Assembly: GCF_900111995.1 (NCBI RefSeq)
Contig: NZ_FOKF01000004.1
Span: 124,001-188,000 of the forward strand
DNA: 64,000 nt
Source: Collimonas sp. OK607
GTDB lineage: Bacteria > Pseudomonadota > Gammaproteobacteria > Burkholderiales > Burkholderiaceae_D
Reading direction: 5' to 3'
This document shows positions 58,131 to 64,000 of this stretch, piece by piece. The position numbers were made by a program, and so were the translations under genes. Numbering within the stretch: the stretch's first letter is position 1; each line of letters begins with the position of its first letter. A model generated the notes under the pieces. That model searched no databases, was not told where the DNA came from, and saw only the letters and a list, made by a program, of their open reading frames with translations.

Positions 58131-59276
58131 TCAGCGAATCCGGTCCTCAGTCTCGGCATCAAACAGAACCGCCTTCGACAGGTCGAACGCCAGCTGCATC
58201 TTATCCTTAGGCTTAGCCGCAGCACGTGGATGCGTACGGCAAGTTACGCGGGCGTTATTGAAGTTGGTAAACACCAGCGTATCCGGGCCGGTAGGTTCAG
58301 TCAGCTCAACCGTGCAGCCGACTTCCGTCGGATGATAGTTGCCGTTGCTGTCATGGGATTCCGAGCCGCGTGCGCTTTGCGCGTCGGTGACGTGTTCCGG
58401 ACGGATGCCGAGGATGATTTCGCGGCCGATCCAGGAAGCGATTTTCGGATCTTGCGCTTGCGCCGGCGCCAGCGGCAACAGGGTTTTTTGCCCTGCATGC
58501 TCGAGTTCGAATGCCGGACCATGGCCATTCGCCACCAGGTTGCCGCGCATGAAATTCATCGACGGTGAGCCGATGAAACCAGCCACGAACAGGTTGCTAG
58601 GGTTGTCATAGATCTCTTGCGGGCTACCGAACTGCTGCACCACGCCGTCTTTCATCACGGCGATACGGTCGCCCAGGGTCATCGCTTCAATCTGGTCATG
58701 CGTGACATACACGATGGTGCTGCCCAGGCGCTGATGCATCAGCTTGATTTCCGCGCGCATCTCGACCCGCAGCTTGGCATCCAGGTTGGACAGTGGTTCA
58801 TCGAACAGGAACAGCGATGGATCGCGTGCGATCGCACGGCCCATGGCGACCCGCTGGCGTTGTCCACCGGACAACAGCGCCGGCTTGCGATCCAGCAGAT
58901 GCGTGATTTGCAGCGTAGTGGCGACGCGGTCGACGATCTGCTTTTGTTCTGCTTTCGGTACCTTGCGGATGCCCAGGCCAAACGAAATGTTCTCACGCAC
59001 GGTCATGGTCGGATACAGGGCGTAGGACTGGAACACCATGGCGATGTCGCGCTCTTTCGGCGGTACATCGTTGACGCAGCGGTCGCCGATCATGATCTGT
59101 CCCTCGGACACCGTTTCCAGTCCGGCAATCATGTTCAGCAGGGTTGATTTGCCGCAGCCGGAGCCGCCGACCAGGATCAGAAACTGGCCGTCTTCGATTT
59201 CCAGGTCGATGCCCTTGAGGACTTCATTACCGTTCGGGTAAACCTTGCGCACATTGCGAATTGATAAGCTTGCCAT
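58131..59276 (-). CDS. gtsD: sugar ABC transporter ATPase (MalK/UgpC type)
   Basis: 381 residues. Walker [10 protein letters not shown] (about 36-44), signature [36 protein letters not shown] (about 134-168), and a C-terminal regulatory OB-fold (about 240 on, with [13 protein letters not shown]) as in MalK. Likely the energy unit for the two permeases upstream. Symbol by analogy with the Pseudomonas glucose transporter. Confidence 0.88.
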   Translation of the reverse strand: MASLSIRNVRKVYPNGNEVLKGIDLEIEDGQFLILVGGSGCGKSTLLNMIAGLETVSEGQIMIGDRCVNDVPPKERDIAMVFQSYALYPTMTVRENISFGLGIRKVPKAEQKQIVDRVATTLQITHLLDRKPALLSGGQRQRVAMGRAIARDPSLFLFDEPLSNLDAKLRVEMRAEIKLMHQRLGSTIVYVTHDQIEAMTLGDRIAVMKDGVVQQFGSPQEIYDNPSNLFVAGFIGSPSMNFMRGNLVANGHGPAFELEHAGQKTLLPLAPAQAQDPKIASWIGREIILGIRPEHVTDAQSARGSESHDSNGNYHPTEVGCTVELTEPTGPDTLVFTNFNNARVTCRTHPRAAAKPKDKMQLAFDLSKAVLFDAETEDRIR

Positions 59277-59303
59277 TATTAAATCATTCCTTAAATTTTA
59301 TTC

Positions 59304-60197
59304 TCAACCCTTGACCGCACCAGCAGTCAGGCCGCGCACAAAGTATTTGCCAGCCAGCAGATACACCACCAAGGTCGGCAGCGCGGCAATGATTGCCGCC
59401 GCCATGTTGACGTTGTATTCGGTGACGCCGGTAGAGGTATTCACCAGGTTGTTCAACGCCACCGTGACCGGTTTTGCATCGGAGCCGCCGAACACCACGC
59501 CGAACAGGAAGTCGTTCCAGATTTGCGTGAATTGCCAGATGAAGCAGACCATGAAAATCGGCAGCGACAACGGGAAAATGATTTTGCGATAGGTCATGAA
59601 GAAGCCCGCACCATCGATTCTTGCCGCCTTGACCAGCTCTTCCGGCACCGTCACGTAGTAATTGCGGAAGAACAGGGTGGTAAAGGCGATACCGTAGACG
59701 ATATGGACAAATACCAGGCCGGTTGTGGTGTTTGCCAGGTTGACGGTGCCCAGCAGGCGCGCCATCGGCAGGATCACTACCTGGAATGGAATGAAGCAGC
59801 CCACCATCAAGGCCGTGAACAGGATTTCCGAACCGCGGAAGCGCCAGTGCGCCAGCACGTAGCCGTTAAGCGAACCGAGCAGGGTCGATATCAAGACGGC
59901 CGGGACCGATATCTTGATCGAGTTCCAGAAGAACGGCTCCAGGCCGTTACAGTCGACACCGGTACACGCGGTGCTCCATGCTTTGCTCCAGGCAGCGCCG
60001 GTCGGCGCCATCGGCAACGACAGCAAATTACCGGAACGGATTTCGTCCAGGGTTTTCACCGACGTACTCAACATCACATACAGCGGCGCCAGATAGTACA
60101 GTGCAACCAAAACCAGCAGGGCGTAAATCACTACGCGGCCGGCGCTGAGCTTGCTGTTTTCGTTATAGATAGTGTTGCTAGTGCTGTTAGCGGCCAT
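59304..60197 (-). CDS. gtsC: sugar ABC transporter permease (GtsC/MalG type)
   Basis: 297 residues, six membrane helices. VVIYALLVLVALYYLAPLYVMLSTSVKT is the first helix; the EAA loop ELVKAARIDGAGFFMTYRKIIFPLSLPIF (about 193-221) binds the ATPase. The first 11 bases overlap the gtsB end, so the two are translationally coupled. Confidence 0.9.
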   Translation of the reverse strand: MAANSTSNTIYNENSKLSAGRVVIYALLVLVALYYLAPLYVMLSTSVKTLDEIRSGNLLSLPMAPTGAAWSKAWSTACTGVDCNGLEPFFWNSIKISVPAVLISTLLGSLNGYVLAHWRFRGSEILFTALMVGCFIPFQVVILPMARLLGTVNLANTTTGLVFVHIVYGIAFTTLFFRNYYVTVPEELVKAARIDGAGFFMTYRKIIFPLSLPIFMVCFIWQFTQIWNDFLFGVVFGGSDAKPVTVALNNLVNTSTGVTEYNVNMAAAIIAALPTLVVYLLAGKYFVRGLTAGAVKG

Positions 60198-61140
60198 TGC
60201 GCGCTCCTTTGGTTTCCAGGTACATCATGGGCACCAGCACTGCGAGTACGGTTGCCAGCATCATCATGGCCGAGGCTGCACCTACGCCAAGCTGACCGCG
60301 TGAGAAGGAGAATTGATACATGAAAATTGCCGGCAGGTCGGAAGAGGTTCCAGGGCCGCCTGCGGTCAGCGCCATGACCAAGTCGAAGCTCTTGATCGCG
60401 ATATGGGCCAGCACCAGCAACACGCTGAAGAACACCGGCCGCAGCGCCGGAATCACGATGCGCCGATAGATGGTCGGCAAGCTGGCGCCGTCGACCATGG
60501 CCGCTTTGATGATGCTGTCGTCGATGCCGCGCAGACCGGCCAGGAACAAGGCCATCACGAATCCGGATGATTGCCAGACACCCGCGATCACTACCGTATA
60601 GATCGAAAAATCGGAATTCACCAGCCAGTCGAAATGGAAATTGGCGAAGCCCCAGTCGTGCATCATTTTTTCCAGGCCCAGGCCCGGATTCAAAATCCAC
60701 TTCCAGGCGGCGCCGGTAACGATGAACGAGAGCGCCATCGGATACAGGTAGATCGCGCGCAATGCACCTTCGCCGCGGATTTGCTGGTCCAGGAAGATCG
60801 CCATGATGAGGCCGATGGCCAGGCAGAACAGAATGAATAAACCGCCGAAAATGCCCAGGTTGGCGGCAGCAACCCACCAGCGATCCAGGCCGAACAGCGT
60901 GACATATTGATTGAAGCCGGAAATTTCGTAGTTCGGCAGCATCCGTGAATTGGTAAACGACAGCCAGGCGGTGACGCCAATGAAGCCATAGACAAAGACC
61001 AGTGACAGGATGATGGTGGGCGACAATACGATGCGCGGTAACCAGGCATCGGCGATTGCCGCAATGCGCCCTTGCTGCTTGGGCGTGTTGCTTGAACTCC
61101 CGACAGCGGCAGCTGTATAGGGGAGGGTGTGATCGGACAT
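60187..61140 (-). CDS. gtsB: sugar ABC transporter permease (GtsB/MalF type)
   Basis: 317 residues from the ATG at 61140 (CAGGAG upstream); the frame to 61182 is longer but lacks such a site. Six membrane helices. LPRIVLSPTIILSLVFVYGFIGVTAWLSFTNSR is the N-terminal helix pair; EAA loop ADGIDDSIIKAA... is present as LRGIDDSIIKAAMVDGASLPTIYRRIVIPALRPV (about 211-244). Works with gtsC. Confidence 0.9.
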   Translation of the reverse strand: MSDHTLPYTAAAVGSSSNTPKQQGRIAAIADAWLPRIVLSPTIILSLVFVYGFIGVTAWLSFTNSRMLPNYEISGFNQYVTLFGLDRWWVAAANLGIFGGLFILFCLAIGLIMAIFLDQQIRGEGALRAIYLYPMALSFIVTGAAWKWILNPGLGLEKMMHDWGFANFHFDWLVNSDFSIYTVVIAGVWQSSGFVMALFLAGLRGIDDSIIKAAMVDGASLPTIYRRIVIPALRPVFFSVLLVLAHIAIKSFDLVMALTAGGPGTSSDLPAIFMYQFSFSRGQLGVGAASAMMMLATVLAVLVPMMYLETKGARNGR

Positions 61141-61207
61141 GCAAGTCTCCTGAAGCAGGATCAGAGCCGGCGCGAGAAGCAAGGCATAGCAGCAGTGGCG
61201 CTGCCAT

Positions 61208-61235
61208 GTCTTCCTGCGCGGCGGGCGCCGAAGAC
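61208..61235 (-). other. intercistronic hairpin between gtsA and gtsB
   Basis: GTCTTC (61208-61213)/GAAGAC (61230-61235) with inner GCGC/GCGC (61216-61219, 61225-61228). It lies in the 196-base gap after the binding-protein gene. Such hairpins let binding-protein mRNA accumulate over permease mRNA, as in malE-malF. Confidence 0.45.
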
Positions 61236-61336
61236 GATCTTACTCGCTTCGGCCCCTGCTCTTATTACGCTATTGAACAAATGATATGTAGATGATATTT
61301 GAGCAACATATATCAACAACTATCAAGCAATTACAC

Positions 61337-62590
61337 TTATTGCGTCTTTGCCGCTTTTGCCAGGGCCTGTACCGCAGCTTGCGAGGTCATATTCGAATTC
61401 ATGAACTTGGAAACTACGTCAAGAATAGCACCTTGCACCGCTGAATTGACTGCCATGCCATGCGCCATGCTTGGCTCCAGCGTGCCGGCTTTGCTGGACG
61501 CAGCCATGTCGTCCATCGACTTGATGGCGCAGCTGTCGAATTTTGTGCGCGGGACATCAGGACGCACAGGGATCGAACCCTTGTTCAAATTGAAGACTTC
61601 CTGGAACTCAGGACTCATGATGGCAGTTGCCAGTGTCAGCTGAGCTTTTTGCGAATCAGGATTCTTGACCTTGAACATGGCGATCGAATCGATGTTGTAG
61701 GTGTACGACTTGTCGGTGCCAGGTGCCGCTACGCACAGGAAATCCTTGCCTGGTACTTTGCCGGCAGCGGTGAATTCGCCTTTAGCCCAGTCTCCCATGA
61801 ATTGCATGCCGGCCTTGCCGTTGATGACCATCGCGGTCGCCAGGTTCCAGTCGCGGCCTGCTGCGTTCTTGTCGATATAGCCCTTGATCTTGCCCAGGGT
61901 ATCGAAGGTCTTGATCATGGTTGGGCCGGTCAGGGTTGCCGGATCCAGCTTGACCAGTGCCTTGTTATAGAAATCGGCACCGCCTACGCCCAGCGCAACG
62001 GTTTCAAATACGGTCGCATCTTGCCAAGGCTGGCCGCCGTGGGCGACAGCGACGAAGCCGGCTTTCTGGATCTTGTCTGCGGCATCGAAGAATTCAGGCC
62101 AGGTAGTTGGTGTTTTGGCGCCGGCTTTTTTCAGGACTTCAGGATTGATCCAGAGCCAGTTGACGCGATGCACGTTGACCGGTGCTGCTACATAGTGGCC
62201 TTGGTACTTCATGGTGTTGGAGACGACCTTAGGCAACAGCGAATCCCATTTGCCTGCAGTAGCTGCAGCATCGATATTGGCCAGCACGCCTTCTTGACCC
62301 CATTCCTGGATCGACGGGCCTTTGATCTGCGCCGCTGTCGGAGGGCTGCCGGCGATGACGCGAGCTTTCAGTGCGGTAGTTGCGTTTTCACCAGCGCCGC
62401 CGGCAACCGCAAAATCCTTCCAGGTCACACCCTTGGCTTCCATGATTTTTTTCAATTCGGCGACCGATTTGGCTTCGCCGCCTGAAGTCCAGTAATGAAG
62501 TACTTCCACTTCTGCCGCGTGAACTGCGGCGGCGCTGGACAGCAGCGCTGTAGTTGCGAATACCGATTTTATTATTTGACTCAGTTTCAT
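61337..62590 (-). CDS. gtsA: sugar (glucose/mannose-type) ABC transporter substrate-binding protein
   Basis: 417 residues with a signal peptide ending at about residue 25 (AAVHA before [15 protein letters not shown]). Close to Pseudomonas Gts[76 protein letters not shown] and [11 protein letters not shown]. GtsA binds glucose. First gene of gtsABCD; divergent from zwf. Confidence 0.9.
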   Translation of the reverse strand: MKLSQIIKSVFATTALLSSAAAVHAAEVEVLHYWTSGGEAKSVAELKKIMEAKGVTWKDFAVAGGAGENATTALKARVIAGSPPTAAQIKGPSIQEWGQEGVLANIDAAATAGKWDSLLPKVVSNTMKYQGHYVAAPVNVHRVNWLWINPEVLKKAGAKTPTTWPEFFDAADKIQKAGFVAVAHGGQPWQDATVFETVALGVGGADFYNKALVKLDPATLTGPTMIKTFDTLGKIKGYIDKNAAGRDWNLATAMVINGKAGMQFMGDWAKGEFTAAGKVPGKDFLCVAAPGTDKSYTYNIDSIAMFKVKNPDSQKAQLTLATAIMSPEFQEVFNLNKGSIPVRPDVPRTKFDSCAIKSMDDMAASSKAGTLEPSMAHGMAVNSAVQGAILDVVSKFMNSNMTSQAAVQALAKAAKTQ

Positions 62591-62789
62591 TCTTGTCTCC
62601 TGGTTCAGTTGTGTTTGCGATGAATGCTTACGATGAATACTTAATTACCTGAATGGTACTAAAGGCACTACTTTCTTACTCTCACTTCAAACCTCTACAC
62701 ACACATTGGCGATTCATTGCTGCAGGACACTATCCTTGCACATCATCTGAATCCTGCGCAATTCGCTGCCCATGTGTATCATGTCAAAA

Positions 62790-62804
62790 ACTAGTAAAAC
62801 TACA
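62790..62804. promoter_or_regulatory. weaker HexR-like site
   Basis: ACTAGTAAAACTACA matches the palindrome at 62862-62876 in 11 of 15 positions. It lies on the gtsA side of the divergent region and may serve that promoter. Confidence 0.35.
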
Positions 62805-62854
62805 TGCGATCTTGAATTTTCCTGCAAATATACCTGAATTACTCTTTTCGTCGC

Positions 62855-62883
62855 TTGTAATTGTAGTAATGCTACATTAATAT
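62855..62883 (+). promoter_or_regulatory. zwf promoter with HexR-like palindrome in its spacer
   Basis: TTGTAA (62855-62860), 17-base spacer, TAATAT (62878-62883). TGTAGTAATGCTACA (62862-62876), with perfect 5-bp arms TGTAG/CTACA, fills the spacer, where a bound repressor would block RNA polymerase. HexR sites in proteobacteria are of the TGTA-N-TACA kind; hexR itself is not in the window. The rest of the 329-base region between gtsA and zwf shows no gene. Confidence 0.55.
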
Positions 62884-62919
62884 TGCAATATAAGTTTTTT
62901 ATTTATTACAAAAATTTTG

Positions 62920-64000
62920 ATGCAACCACATATTCCTTTTACTTTTACGCTTTTCGGAGCGACCGGCGACTTATCCATGCGGAAGATTCTTCCCGCGTTG
63001 TTTGTTGCCCATCGGGAAGGGAAGTTGCATCAAGACGGCCGCATCATCTGTGTCGCCAAGCAGGATTTCAGCCAGGAGGATTACCTGGCCTGGGTCAGCA
63101 AGAGCGCTATCCCCTATGTGAAAAGCGGGCTGGCAGGTGTGCAGGACGAGGCGCACTGGCAGAGTTTTCTGGCGCGCATCACTTATCTGCCGCTGGATCT
63201 GCTGGACCGCGCCGGTTATCAGTTGCTGGCAAAGACGCTGGCAGCCAGCAAAGCGGTGTCGGTGTTTTATCTGGCGACTTCGCCGTCGTTGTTCGAGCCG
63301 ATCTGCGCCAATCTTGCCGCCAGCGATATCGATCTGTCGCAGGCGCGGCTGGTGCTGGAGAAGCCGCTTGGCCATGATTTGCTGTCCTCGCGGGCGATCA
63401 ACGATGCGGTAGCCCGCGTGTTTGCCGAAGACCAGATTTATCGTATAGATCATTACCTGGGCAAGGAGGCGGTGCAAAACCTGTTGGCTTTGCGTTTTGC
63501 TAACTCTTTGTTTGAACCGCTGTGGCGACGCGAGTCGGTAGCGCACGTGCAACTGACGATTGCCGAGCAGTTGGGCGTTGAGGGCCGCGGTGAGTTCTAT
63601 GACGCTACCGGCGCCATGCGCGACATGGTGCAAAACCATTTACTGCAATTATTGTGCATGGTGGCGATGGAGCCGCCGACGTCGCTGGATGCGGATGCAG
63701 TGCGTGATGAAAAATTACGGGTATTGCGCGCATTGAAGCCGTTTTCGCAGGAAGACATGGAGCTTAAAGCGGTGCGCGGCCAGTATGTGTCGGGCGCAGT
63801 CGACGGACAATCGGTTGCTGGTTATCAGCAGGAACCAGGGGTCGCCGCCCAATCGCATACGGAAACCTTCGTCGCGCTGCATGCAGAGATCAATAACTGG
63901 CGTTGGGCCGGGGTGCCGTTCTTCTTGCGCACTGGCAAACGTCTGGCGCAGCGCACGGCAGAAATCGTGATCACCTTCCGGCCTATCCCGCACGCCATTT
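62920..64000 (+). CDS. zwf: glucose-6-phosphate 1-dehydrogenase (3' end outside window)
   Basis: 360 codons visible, of about 490 expected. It oxidises glucose-6-phosphate to 6-phosphogluconolactone with NADP. FTLFGATGDLSMRKILPAL (about residues 8-26) is the Rossmann nucleotide loop; EKPLGHD (about 147) and IDHYLGKEAVQNLL (D177-H178, K182) are the active-site and substrate residues; FLRTGKRL is near the visible end. ATG at 62920; the leader is A/T-rich with no ribosome binding site. Divergent from gtsABCD. Confidence 0.96.
   Translation, partial: MQPHIPFTFTLFGATGDLSMRKILPALFVAHREGKLHQDGRIICVAKQDFSQEDYLAWVSKSAIPYVKSGLAGVQDEAHWQSFLARITYLPLDLLDRAGYQLLAKTLAASKAVSVFYLATSPSLFEPICANLAASDIDLSQARLVLEKPLGHDLLSSRAINDAVARVFAEDQIYRIDHYLGKEAVQNLLALRFANSLFEPLWRRESVAHVQLTIAEQLGVEGRGEFYDATGAMRDMVQNHLLQLLCMVAMEPPTSLDADAVRDEKLRVLRALKPFSQEDMELKAVRGQYVSGAVDGQSVAGYQQEPGVAAQSHTETFVALHAEINNWRWAGVPFFLRTGKRLAQRTAEIVITFRPIPHAI

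Noticed and set aside
62653-62880. 75-codon frame in the gtsA-zwf intergenic region
   Set aside because: It covers the zwf promoter and both HexR-like sites, has no ribosome binding site and odd composition.

Overview
The window looks like a chromosomal segment from a betaproteobacterium of the order Burkholderiales, most likely family Oxalobacteraceae (Collimonas/Herbaspirillum/Janthinobacterium type). This is an inference from gene order and protein style: ppc divergent from hemC-hemD-hemX-hemY, an opgG-opgH-opgD operon, a GtsABCD-type sugar transporter divergent from zwf, a DUF2863-like gene, and moderately high GC. Almost all of it is housekeeping and metabolic DNA. I saw no prophage, integron, CRISPR array, tRNA or rRNA.

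Layout. 1-1.7 kb: the 3' end of an EntD/Sfp-type phosphopantetheinyl transferase and three small orphan genes. 1.98-6.0 kb: a Gfo/Idh/MocA oxidoreductase, then an RNA-rich intergenic region with two copies of a ~65-nt anti-Shine-Dalgarno small RNA flanking a structured ~160-nt RNA candidate, then a divergent LysR/PACE-efflux pair, a DUF1488-like gene and a third copy of the small RNA. 6.1-10.9 kb: gntR, a polar amino acid ABC transporter and an adenine deaminase, all on the minus strand. 11-21.7 kb: a GNAT protein, ppc, the heme genes hemCDXY, a CNNM/CorC-like membrane protein and a DUF3142 protein. 21.8-25.3 kb: 3-hydroxybutyrate dehydrogenase, acetoacetate decarboxylase and the C4-dicarboxylate carrier dctA. 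25.5-26.5 kb: a two-gene MNT/HEPN cassette of toxin-antitoxin type. 26.6-31.1 kb: a complete livKHMGF branched-chain amino acid transporter. 31.3-43 kb: prfC, hrpA, dcd, two small or conserved genes, a biodegradative-type Orn/Lys/Arg decarboxylase and folA. 43-53.8 kb: opgG-opgH-opgD (osmoregulated periplasmic glucans), followed by a half-size ABC exporter, a MacA-like adaptor and a NodT-type outer-membrane factor. 54-57.9 kb: thyA, a probable 47-residue ORF, bactofilin, purU and tal. 58.1-64 kb: gtsABCD sugar transporter divergent from zwf, which runs off the right edge.

How genes work together. bdhA, adc and dctA point to turnover of ketone bodies (and perhaps polyhydroxybutyrate) and uptake of dicarboxylates. 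gtsABCD and zwf share an intergenic region with HexR-like palindromes, one of them lying exactly between the zwf -35 and -10, which suggests joint control of glucose uptake and entry into the Entner-Doudoroff/pentose-phosphate routes; tal lies nearby. hemC-hemD-hemX-hemY form the usual uroporphyrinogen block.

Repeats. Three families recur: (i) the anti-SD small RNA at 3104, 3471 and 5956; (ii) a GGGGTCAGAGT doublet-hairpin element at 11587, 39495 (half copy) and 53811; (iii) a GGGTGGGCAC palindromic element at 3593 and 48874. The strongest candidate for something little described is the RNA cluster at 3.1-3.5 kb with its third copy at 5.96 kb.
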